In this document: positions 1-6,400 of the stretch, piece by piece
Layout of the letters: each line of letters begins with the position of its first letter
How positions within the stretch are numbered: the first letter of the stretch is position 1
NCBI GenBank assembly: GCA_022600255.1
Contig: JAHZKU010000134.1
Location: 1-6,522 of the forward strand
From: Actinomycetes bacterium
GTDB taxonomy: Bacteria > Actinomycetota > Actinomycetes > S36-B12 > GCA-2699445
Direction: 5' to 3'
Length of the DNA: 6,522 nucleotides
The notes under the pieces: model-generated
The model's input: the letters and a program-made list of their open reading frames with translations, nothing else
What the model was told of the DNA's origin: nothing
Databases searched by the model: none
Program-made: the position numbers and the translations under genes

Positions 1-1
1 C

Positions 2-958
2 GCTGACCGCAAAGGGATCTCCGCGGACGGGGAGCTCTCCGGTTTTGCCGACATCGCCTACGCGGGCCACGACATCTCCCGGGTGGTCCCTGAGGCCGAT
101 CTGATCTTCGCGGTCGGCCCGGCCTACAGCACCGACCCCTTCGCCCAAGTTTGCCGACCCCATGTCAAGCCTGGGCAAACTTACGTGGTCTGCCCGAGTT
201 CCTGCGCAGGAGCGATCGTCTTCAAACGGGCGTTGGGATTGGACCTAGCCGACGACTCTGTGGTGATCGCCGAAACCTCTACCCTCCCCTATGCCGTCCG
301 AGTCACCGGTCCAGCGCACATCACTGTCTACAACCGGCTTAAGGGTGGCTACTATGTGGCAGCGATTCCGAGTCGACTGACAGATCAGGTGTACGACCTA
401 CTGCGTTCCGTGCACGGCGAGATCGGGAAGGCTGACTCGGTTCTGCAGACCACGTTGCAGAATGGCAACCCGATCATTCATCCTGCGGTTACCCTCGGCA
501 ACGCCGGACTGATTGAACGCACCGGCGGCGACTTCCTCTTCTACGAGGAGGGGGTCACTGTTGGCGTGGGGCGCATCATTGAGGCCCTGGACTCCGAGAG
601 AGTGGCGATCGCGCAAGCCCTTGGCGTTGACATTCGTCGCGACCCGGACCTAGGGATTGAGCAGGGCTATCAACTGCACTCCAACTACGACACCAGCTAC
701 TCCACCGCACCAGGCTTCCTGGGCATCAAGGCCCAGCCCGAACTTGACCACCGCTATTTGAATGAAGATGCCGGCTACGGTTTGGTGTTTCTAACCGACT
801 TGGCCCGCCAGATTGGGGTGCCGACCCCAAACATGTCTGCGGTGCTGCGCCTGGCCTCGATCGTGATGGCCCGCGACTACGAGAGCGAAGCCGCTCGCAC
901 CATGACAACCCTCGGGCTGGAAGACTTCTCCTTGCAGGAGTTGCGAGAGCAGTTGTAG
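2..958 (+). CDS. Opine (octopine/nopaline-type) dehydrogenase, 5'-partial
   Basis: Enzymes of this family reductively condense an amino acid with a 2-oxo acid using NAD(P)H, or run the reverse reaction, in the cytoplasm. The frame is open from base 2, so the gene begins upstream; the GTG at 83 is internal, not the start. 318 residues are visible. The first ~60 are the end of the Rossmann domain (RKGISADGELSGF, then ADLIFAVGPA); the GxGxxG nucleotide loop is missing. The C-terminal catalytic domain carries NPIIHPAVTLGNAG, with the likely catalytic His encoded at 479-481, then DFLFYEEG and ALDSER, and RYLNEDAGYGLV with the likely partner Asp encoded at 767-769. The ~96-residue His-Asp spacing resembles the His/Asp pair I recall for the Arthrobacter carboxyethyl-norvaline dehydrogenase (about 360 aa), which suggests about 40 residues are missing. 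The substrate cannot be read from sequence. A metallophore-opine role is possible, but no nicotianamine-synthase-like partner is visible. Family call is firm; substrate is unknown. Confidence 0.88.
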   Translation, partial: ADRKGISADGELSGFADIAYAGHDISRVVPEADLIFAVGPAYSTDPFAQVCRPHVKPGQTYVVCPSSCAGAIVFKRALGLDLADDSVVIAETSTLPYAVRVTGPAHITVYNRLKGGYYVAAIPSRLTDQVYDLLRSVHGEIGKADSVLQTTLQNGNPIIHPAVTLGNAGLIERTGGDFLFYEEGVTVGVGRIIEALDSERVAIAQALGVDIRRDPDLGIEQGYQLHSNYDTSYSTAPGFLGIKAQPELDHRYLNEDAGYGLVFLTDLARQIGVPTPNMSAVLRLASIVMARDYESEAARTMTTLGLEDFSLQELREQL

Positions 959-1130
959 GGGCCCGCCTGACTGGCATCGTAAAACCGGCCTGCTTCATGG
1001 CTCAGGACCAGCCCTGCCAATGCCGAAGACTCCGGTAGGTTTCCACCAGTGAAGATCCGATCGCCATGCGCGCGGACTTATGGAACACGTGGAATCAGTC
1101 AGTGTTAGACGGGCTCGTGCAGGATTGATT

Positions 1131-1145
1131 GTGGCGGGCCGCCAC
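1131..1145. other. GC-rich hairpin, possible terminator remnant or RNA structure
   Basis: GTGGC at 1131-1135 pairs with GCCAC at 1141-1145; a sixth pair (1136-1140) would leave a three-base loop. No T-run follows on either strand. It lies about 170 bases after the opine dehydrogenase stop, so it could be a T-less actinobacterial terminator or simply a chance palindrome. The role is inferred only. Confidence 0.3.
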
Positions 1146-1236
1146 GGCTGTGATGCCCCTACCTGCCTGCGACCCCCAAACCTCTTTAGAACCGAGCAAG
1201 CCGCTAGTTGAGACGGCATCAAGTGGGCCACCTGAG

Positions 1237-1242
1237 TAGATT
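1237..1242 (+). promoter_or_regulatory. -10 hexamer TAGATT placed for a leaderless start
   Basis: TAGATT fits the actinobacterial -10 pattern TANNNT and ends 6 bases before the ATG at 1249. A transcript starting at the A of that ATG would put the hexamer at -12 to -7. There is no Shine-Dalgarno between it and the ATG, which fits leaderless translation. No good -35 is present at normal spacing; TTGAGA at 1208-1213 is too far away (23 bases). Confidence 0.5.
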
Positions 1243-1248
1243 GCGAGC

Positions 1249-1557
1249 ATGACGGAGCGCAAAATCTGGGAATCGGTCAACATCCGCGCTGAAGACTTAA
1301 GCGTTGGCGACGTAACGCTGGTTCGCAAGGGCACGGTGCAGACGTGGTGGATGATCATCGGCCTAGTTCAGGCTGACTCGGACTTGCAGGATCAGTTCCG
1401 ACATGTTCCAGGGCTTGCCAACGCCTATGCCGACCTAGTTCCCGGGGAAATCCTGGTGCTGGTGGGCAACACCCGTAGCGAAACGATTTATCAACGCCAC
1501 CAGTCCTACGATCTTCTTCCCATCCAAGCGCCAATAGTCCCGGATTCGGCAAACTAA
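1249..1557 (+). CDS. Small protein of unknown function (102 aa)
   Basis: I do not recognise this protein. It reads as a soluble, acidic 102-residue polypeptide with no signal peptide and no membrane segment. The N-terminal half has the pattern IRAEDLSVGDVTLVRKG followed by VQTWWMIIGLVQ, and the C-terminal half has LVPGEILVLVGNTRSETIYQ. Alternating short hydrophobic strands with Gly turns suggest a small beta-rich fold. The sequence 'DLSVGDV' resembles the opening strand-turn of many barrel-like domains, but this is a weak analogy. The ATG at 1249 is preferred because a TAGATT hexamer sits exactly 6 bases upstream, which suggests a leaderless mRNA; no Shine-Dalgarno is seen. The frame ends in TAA. 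It stands alone, 290 bases after the opine gene and 123 before the stress protein. Real-gene likelihood is fair, based on length, protein-like composition and the promoter. Confidence 0.68.
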   Translation: MTERKIWESVNIRAEDLSVGDVTLVRKGTVQTWWMIIGLVQADSDLQDQFRHVPGLANAYADLVPGEILVLVGNTRSETIYQRHQSYDLLPIQAPIVPDSAN

Positions 1558-1567
1558 CCGCTCGCAG

Positions 1568-1589
1568 CCGGACTGCCTGCTGCGTCCGG
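1568..1589. terminator. Weak hairpin after the small unknown gene
   Basis: CCGGAC at 1568-1573 pairs perfectly with GTCCGG at 1584-1589 around a ten-base loop, 10 bases after the TAA. There is no T-run. It could end the upstream transcript in the T-less style of high-GC bacteria, but it also overlaps the possible -35 of the next promoter, so the role is uncertain. Confidence 0.3.
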
Positions 1590-1598
1590 GCGTAGAAT
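1569..1598 (+). promoter_or_regulatory. Candidate promoter for the universal stress gene
   Basis: TAGAAT at 1593-1598 is a good -10 match (TANNNT). CGGACT at 1569-1574, 18 bases upstream, keeps only the GAC core of the -35 consensus. Transcription would begin near 1605 and give a 5' leader of about 75 bases that includes the inverted repeat at 1647-1663 and a strong ribosome site. Confidence 0.4.
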
Positions 1599-1646
1599 GA
1601 GAGGGGTCAGGTGTTGCCGGAGGCCGCCCAGTAGGGCCGATGAGTC

Positions 1647-1663
1647 TTGACAACACAAGTCAA
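1647..1663. promoter_or_regulatory. Inverted repeat TTGAC-N7-GTCAA upstream of the stress gene
   Basis: A perfect 5+5 base dyad (TTGAC / GTCAA, spacer AACACAA) is centred at 1655, 26 bases before the ATG. Its left half also reads TTGACA, a consensus -35, but the matching -10 position would fall on the ribosome site, so a promoter here is unlikely. It could be an operator for a dimeric regulator or a small mRNA hairpin. No known regulator consensus fits that I can name. Confidence 0.35.
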
Positions 1664-1667
1664 TCTC

Positions 1668-1673
1668 GGAGGT
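1668..1673 (+). promoter_or_regulatory. Shine-Dalgarno GGAGGT fixing the stress protein start
   Basis: GGAGGT lies 7 bases before the ATG at 1681, which is ideal spacing. An in-frame GTG at 1672 overlaps this site and so cannot be the start; the ATG at 1690 would be 16 bases away. The site therefore selects 1681. Confidence 0.8.
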
Positions 1674-1680
1674 GGGGCAG

Positions 1681-2556
1681 ATGTCGAAAATGCTTGTAGT
1701 TGGTTATGACGGTTCTGAGGCTTCCGACCTCGCCGTGCGATGGGCCGCCGAGAGCGCCAGCGCCCGCGGTCTCACCCTCGAAGTCGTTGTGGCGTGGTCT
1801 GTCCCTCCGAGCGAAGTCGGTATCGGGGCGGGTGCCGCTTACGAAACACAGTTGCTCGATGCCCTTCGCGATGAAGCGACCCAAATCCTGGAGAAGGGCA
1901 TGGGCGTCGCTGTCAAGGTCGCTCCAGGGGTCAAGGTCAGTGGTCATGTGGCCGCGGGCCCGCCGGCTGGTGTTCTTATCGATGCTGCCGAGGATGCCGA
2001 ACTCCTTGTCGTCGGCTCCCACGGGCGCAGTGGGTTAACTGGGCTCATTCTTGGCAGCGTCTCGCGGCAAGTGTCTGGTCACGCCAAGTGCCCCACTGTC
2101 GTCGTGCGCCCACCCGAAGACCCAGATGCCCGCGAGGTGGTTGTGGGGGTAGATGGATCAGAGCCGTCGTTGCGGGCGCTGCGGTTCGCGTTCGAGGAGG
2201 CCAGCCGTCGCGCATGCAGCATCCGGGTGCTGCATACCTGGGAAGTTCCGCCAATCGGAGCCATCACCGGGGTGCCCACCTTCGCAACGCCAGACATCCT
2301 GGACAAGCTGGCGACTGCGGAGTTGCGCATGACCGCAGAAGTGATGGCGGGTTACACCCAAGACTTCCCCGAGGTGCCCGTGGAGCAGGAAGTGCTACAG
2401 GGCTCTCCGGTTCGCGCGCTACGCGATGCCACCAAACACGCTGCGATGGTGGTGGTTGGATCTCGCGGTCGTGGCGGGTTCACCGGCCTGCTGCTTGGAT
2501 CAGTTAGTCATGCTGTGACGCAACAGGCCAAGTGCACCGTTGCGGTTGTGCGCTAG
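1681..2556 (+). CDS. Universal stress protein, tandem UspA domains
   Basis: This is a 291-residue cytoplasmic protein with two UspA folds in a row, the common actinobacterial arrangement. Domain 1 spans about residues 1-146 and opens with MLVVGYDGS; domain 2 spans about 152-291 and opens with VVVGVDGS. Both keep the ATP-binding loop G-x2-G-x9-G-S: G112/G115/G125-S126 (GSHGRSGLTGLILGS) and G260/G263/G273-S274 (GSRGRGGFTGLLLGS). The Asp residues near each N-terminus (D10, D158) are also present, so both halves probably bind ATP. Family members act in survival under stress, low oxygen or starvation, often without a defined biochemical reaction. The start is set by the GGAGGT ribosome site. The gene is flanked by its own candidate promoter and a hairpin downstream, suggesting a single-gene transcript. 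No damage is seen; the family call is firm, the specific role unknown. Confidence 0.95.
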   Translation: MSKMLVVGYDGSEASDLAVRWAAESASARGLTLEVVVAWSVPPSEVGIGAGAAYETQLLDALRDEATQILEKGMGVAVKVAPGVKVSGHVAAGPPAGVLIDAAEDAELLVVGSHGRSGLTGLILGSVSRQVSGHAKCPTVVVRPPEDPDAREVVVGVDGSEPSLRALRFAFEEASRRACSIRVLHTWEVPPIGAITGVPTFATPDILDKLATAELRMTAEVMAGYTQDFPEVPVEQEVLQGSPVRALRDATKHAAMVVVGSRGRGGFTGLLLGSVSHAVTQQAKCTVAVVR

Positions 2557-2600
2557 GTGGCATCACGCGTTCAGGGGTCGGCTAAGGGCCCCTGAGCCAC
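2557..2600. terminator. Two-part stem-loop between the stress gene and orn
   Basis: TCAGGGG at 2571-2577 pairs with CCCCTGA at 2589-2595 around an 11-base loop. An outer stem GTGGC (2557-2561) / GCCAC (2596-2600) closes the structure, leaving a nine-base bulge on the 5' side only. It starts immediately after the stop codon at 2556. No T-run follows, as is common for terminators of high-GC bacteria. It probably ends the stress gene transcript before the orn promoter. Confidence 0.55.
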
Positions 2601-2619
2601 GCCAGTCGGAGCCGGACCG

Positions 2620-2625
2620 TAGGGT
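2620..2625 (+). promoter_or_regulatory. -10 hexamer TAGGGT placed for leaderless orn
   Basis: TAGGGT (TANNNT) ends 6 bases before the orn ATG at 2632, so a transcript starting on that A would place the hexamer at -12 to -7. No Shine-Dalgarno lies between. This is the same geometry as at 1237-1242. No clear -35 is visible. The match supports ATG 2632 as the true start despite the long N-terminal extension. Confidence 0.5.
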
Positions 2626-2631
2626 TCGACT

Positions 2632-3273
2632 ATGACCGAATCTCCTCAGGGCCCGCAGTCGAGCGCTTCGGGCGCCGCCGCAACACCCGAAGCGCCCTCG
2701 GCCCCCAAGACCGGTCAGCCGGGGAAAACCACGCGGATCGTGTGGATCGACTGTGAGATGACCGGGCTGGATTTCAAGCAAGACACCCTTGTCGAGATTG
2801 CCTGTGTTGTCACCGAGTCTGATCTGACACCGGTGGATGACGGAGTATCGGTTGTCATCAAACCCGCGGATGCCCCGTTCGAGGCAATGGATGAGTTTGT
2901 TGTCAATATGCACAAGAACTCCGGATTGCTCAACGAGATTCCACACGGCACTACGTTGGCCGCGGCGCAAAAGGAAATCCTGGACTACATCAAGGGTCAT
3001 GTGCCCGAGTCAGGCAAAGCTCCGTTGGCCGGTTCGAGTGTCTATGTCGACCGGATCTTCTTGGCCCGCGAGATGCCCGAACTGGACGAATACCTGCACT
3101 ACCGACTCATCGACGTCTCGAGCCTGAAAGAACTGGCCAAGCGCTGGTATCCCAAGGCCTACTACAGTGCCCCCGAGAAGACTGGCAACCATCGCGCCTT
3201 GGGCGACATCCTGGATTCCATCGCTGAACTGGACTACTACCGAAGCGCCATTCTGATTCCCCCACCCCAGTAG
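2632..3273 (+). CDS. orn: Oligoribonuclease (DEDDh 3'-5' exoribonuclease)
   Basis: Orn degrades very short RNAs (chiefly dinucleotides, including pGpG from cyclic-di-GMP) to mononucleotides in the cytoplasm, using two metal ions. The 213-residue product carries the whole DEDDh set: D40 and E42 in VWIDCEMTGL, D140 in SSVYVDRIFL, H187 and D192 in HRALGDILD. Spacings (40-140-187-192) closely match E. coli Orn (12-112-158-163). The family segment LHYRLIDVSSLKELAKRWYP is also present. About 32 residues before the core are Ala/Pro/Ser/Gly-rich and absent from E. coli Orn (181 aa); I recall mycobacterial Orn having extra sequence at the C-terminus instead. An internal GTG at 2740 would give a core-only protein but has no ribosome site, whereas ATG 2632 has a well-placed -10 for a leaderless mRNA. 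tRNA-His lies 88 bases downstream, a familiar actinobacterial neighbourhood. Confidence 0.97.
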   Translation: MTESPQGPQSSASGAAATPEAPSAPKTGQPGKTTRIVWIDCEMTGLDFKQDTLVEIACVVTESDLTPVDDGVSVVIKPADAPFEAMDEFVVNMHKNSGLLNEIPHGTTLAAAQKEILDYIKGHVPESGKAPLAGSSVYVDRIFLAREMPELDEYLHYRLIDVSSLKELAKRWYPKAYYSAPEKTGNHRALGDILDSIAELDYYRSAILIPPPQ

Positions 3274-3292
3274 TTGTGTTTGGCGCAACAAC
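3273..3292. terminator. Weak hairpin at the orn stop codon
   Basis: GTTGT at 3273-3277 pairs with ACAAC at 3288-3292 around a ten-base loop, starting at the last base of the stop codon. The stem is short and AT-containing and no T-run follows. It may help end the orn transcript before the tRNA, but could be chance. Confidence 0.22.
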
Positions 3293-3329
3293 CACCCGAC
3301 CGATCAGCAAACGCGGGGGCGGCTGCGGC

Positions 3330-3335
3330 TACACT
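3330..3335 (+). promoter_or_regulatory. Candidate -10 (TACACT) for tRNA-His
   Basis: TACACT fits TANNNT and would start transcription near 3342, about 20 bases before the tRNA, which is a usual leader length. The spacer upstream is very G/C-rich and I see no good -35 at 16-19 bases. The 5-oxoprolinase gene could also be read from here. Confidence 0.4.
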
Positions 3336-3361
3336 AGGCAAGTGCAACATTCGTGGCGCAT

Positions 3362-3438
3362 GGTGGGTGTAGCTCAGCTGGTAGAGCACCTGGTTGTGAT
3401 CCAGGTGGTCGCGGGTTCAAGTCCCGTCACTCACCCCA
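3362..3438 (+). tRNA. tRNA-His (anticodon GTG)
   Basis: A full cloverleaf can be drawn. The acceptor GTGGGTG (3363-3369) pairs with CACTCAC (3428-3434) with one G-T pair. The D-stem is GCTC/GAGC (3372-3375, 3384-3387). The anticodon stem CCTGG/CCAGG (3389-3393, 3401-3405) holds the loop TTGTGAT with anticodon GTG at 3396-3398. The T-arm is GCGGG-TTCAAGT-CCCGT (3411-3427). The histidine identity mark is visible: an extra G at -1 (3362) faces C73 (3435). The CCA end is encoded (3436-3438). A 60-codon reading frame overlapping this locus is an artefact of the tRNA. Confidence 0.98.
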
Positions 3439-3465
3439 TCTCCACTCCAGCGTGGTAGCGCGGGC

Positions 3466-6400
3466 ATGACGACGGTAAACACCGCCCCGGGCTGGGAATT
3501 CTGGATCGACCGGGGCGGCACGTTCACCGATGTCGTTGGCCACGATCCCGCCGGTGAGCTGCACGTCCGCAAACTCCTGTCACACTCCCCTGCCCAGTAC
3601 CGCGACGCGGCCATCGCGGGCATCCGTTCCATCCTCGAGATCCCCAACGGGCCGCTGACCAATGCCAACATCTCCTCGGTGAAGATGGGCACCACCGTGG
3701 CCACCAACGCTCTGCTGGAGCGTCAGGGCGACCGCACGCTGTTCGTCACGACCCGCGGCTTTGCTGACTCGCTCCGCATCGGGTATCAGAATCGACCCCG
3801 CCTCTTCGACTTACATATCCAGCGCCCCGAGCCACTCTACGAGCAAGTGCTTGAGGTGGACGAGCGAGTCACGGCCGACGGCATCGTCCTCTCCCAAGTG
3901 CAGCCTGATCTGCTGCGCGCACCGCTACTGACCATGTTGGATCAGGGAATCCGCAGCATCGCCGTTGCGTTTATGCATGCCTATCGGTTCCCAGCCCATG
4001 AGCAGGCCGTCGCCGCGCTGGCGCGCGAGCTCGGGTTTACCCAGGTCACCACATCACACGAGACGAGCTCGTTGATCAAGTTTGTGGGCCGCGCCGATAC
4101 GGCTGTCGTGGACGCATACCTGGCGCCCATACTGGCGCGTTATGTGAGCCAGGTTGCGGACGAGCTAGGTGATGTCAATCTGCAGTTCATGCAATCCAGC
4201 GGTGGCCTGACGGACGCAAGCACGTTCCGGGCTAGGAACGCCATCCTGTCCGGGCCAGCAGGCGGAATCGTGGGGGCTAGCCGTGTCAGCGAGGCACTAG
4301 GTGCGTCAAAGCTGATCACTTTCGATATGGGCGGCACCTCCACGGACGTCGCCCACTACAACAACACCCTGGAGCGCACGTTCGACACAGAAATCGCCGG
4401 GGTCCGGATGCGGGCGCCGATGCTGGCGATCACTACTGTTGCCGCCGGGGGCGGCTCCATCTGCAGTTTCGACGGCACAAGATATCGCGTCGGACCTGCC
4501 TCGGCCGGAGCGGATCCCGGCCCCTTGGCTTACGGCCGAGGTGGGCCGCTGACCATCACTGACTGCAACGTGATGTTGGGCCGCTTGCAGCCAGAGTTCT
4601 TCCCGGCTGTCTTCGGACCGGGAGGTCATGCGCCACTGCAAAGTGACGCAGTATCAGGCGCGTTCGCGGCCTTCGCCGATGAGATTCAGGCCGCCACCGG
4701 CGTACAGCGCAGTCCAGCCGCGGTGGCGGAGGGCTTTCTGGAAATCGCCGTCACGAGCATGGCCAACGCCATCAAGTCGATTTCTGTTCAGAAGGGGCAT
4801 GACCTAGCGGACTACGCACTCAGCTGTTTTGGTGGAGCGGGTGGCCAACACGCCTGCGCTGTGGCCGATGTCTTGGGGATTGAGACTGTCCTGATTCACC
4901 CACTTGCGGGGGTGCTTTCGGCTTACGGCATGGGGCTAGCAGACAAGAGTGCGATCAGCGAAGGCAGCATCGAGCAGTCCTTGCAGGCGTTCACGCTGCT
5001 GGACCTGCAGGAGCAGTTCTTGACTCACGACAGCAGAACCAAGACTGACCTCCTCCGGCAGGGCACCCCGGAGTCGGCCATCACCATGAGCCGACTGGTG
5101 CGACTGAAGTATGCCGGGACTGACACGGCGCTGCCAGTCCAGCTCGCTGACCCAGTGCAGATGCACTCCGCCTTCGAAAACCAACACCGTGCCCGGTTCG
5201 GTTATGTGCAAAACGAAACGGATGTGGTGATCGATTCGATCGTGGCCGAGGCACGGTTTCGGCCCAGCGAAGCCCGACCGGTCCGGAGCTCAACCACGGA
5301 CACCGGTCCGCAGGCTGCTGCACCAACCGATGCACCTGCAGCACCCGTCAGAACCGTCACCGCTCATGTGAACGGTGAGGCCGTGGAAACGCCCGTCTTC
5401 CAACGCGACATGTTGTGTGTTGGCCAGCAGATCCCTGGCCCAGCGATCGTGACGGACCCGATGGCCACCACCTATGTTGAGCTAGGATGGGCGGCGCATT
5501 GCGAGCCAGATCAGACGCTGCGGCTTATCCGGGCTCAGCCGCGCTCGCAAACACAGGCCATTGGCACCAGCGTGGATCCGGCCCGGCTTGAACTGTTCAA
5601 CAGCTTGTTCATGTCGATTGCCGAACAGATGGGCTTCGCCCTGCAGAACACTGCACAATCGGTAAACATCAAGGAGCGGTTGGACTTCTCCTGTGCAATC
5701 TTCGACGCCCACGGTGGGCTAGTCGCCAACGCACCCCACATTCCGGTCCATCTGGGTTCCATGAGCGAAACGGTGCGCCAACTCATCTCCGAACGTGGCG
5801 CAGACATGCAGCCCGGCGACGTGTTCGCCAGCAATGCGCCCTACCGCGGCGGCACACATCTTCCTGACATCACGGTGATCACCCCCGTGTTCGCCGGTCC
5901 AGCCGATCACCAGCGCATCATTTTCTACGTCGGCAGCCGGGGCCATCACGCGGATATCGGCGGGATCACGCCGGGATCCATGCCACCCCACTCCCGCACT
6001 CTCACCGAGGAAGGGGTCGTGATCGATAATCTTCGGATTGTCCAAGCTGGCGCCTTGGACGAGGACGGCATCCGCGACGTGTTGGGCAGCGCGGAATATC
6101 CCTCGCGCAATCCCGACCGGAATCTGTCCGATCTAGCCGCTCAGGTTGCGGCCAACCAGCGCGGTGTCTTCGAACTAGGGCAACTGGTGGACACCTACGG
6201 CCAACCGACCGTGGCGGCCTACATGCAGCACGTGCAAGACAACGCCGAAGAACATGTGCGCCGGGTGCTGGCCAATCTCGCCTCCGGGGAGTTCACCACC
6301 ACGTTGGATAACGGGGCCACGATTGCGGTGCGGATCTCGGTAGATCAAGTTGAACGCACTGCGATCGTGGATTTCACCGGCAGCAGCGACCAGCTCACCA

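Larger units (their letters stand above)
959..1248. other. 290-base gap without a convincing gene
   Basis: The gap lies between the opine dehydrogenase stop and the start of the small unknown gene. Frames here are short or lie on the opposite strand with no supporting ribosome site or recognisable protein. The only clear structure is a compact GC-rich hairpin at 1131-1145. The last bases (1237-1242) hold a -10-like hexamer for the downstream gene. I see no tRNA, riboswitch-like element or repeat array. Confidence 0.6.

Noticed and set aside
1066..1128. 20-residue frame (MRADLWNTWNQSVLDGLVQD) in the same gap
   Set aside because: The composition looks peptide-like, but there is no Shine-Dalgarno or well-placed -10 and the length is within chance.
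995..1231. 78-codon frame on the - strand in the gap before the small unknown gene
   Set aside because: No ribosome site, no recognisable protein, Arg/Trp/Pro-heavy composition typical of antisense frames in GC-rich DNA.
1647..1652. TTGACA as a consensus -35 for the stress gene
   Set aside because: The -10 position 17 bases on falls in the Shine-Dalgarno and reads AGGTGG; the better -10 is TAGAAT at 1593-1598.
3442..3455. CCAC/GTGG mini-hairpin just after tRNA-His
   Set aside because: Only four base pairs and no T-run; too weak to call a terminator.
3276..3458. 60-codon + strand frame after orn
   Set aside because: It runs through the whole tRNA-His gene; the peptide is just translated tRNA.
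4140..5344. Several long - strand frames opposite the 5-oxoprolinase gene
   Set aside because: They are shadows of a continuous 1019-codon sense frame with clear family motifs; none resembles a known protein.
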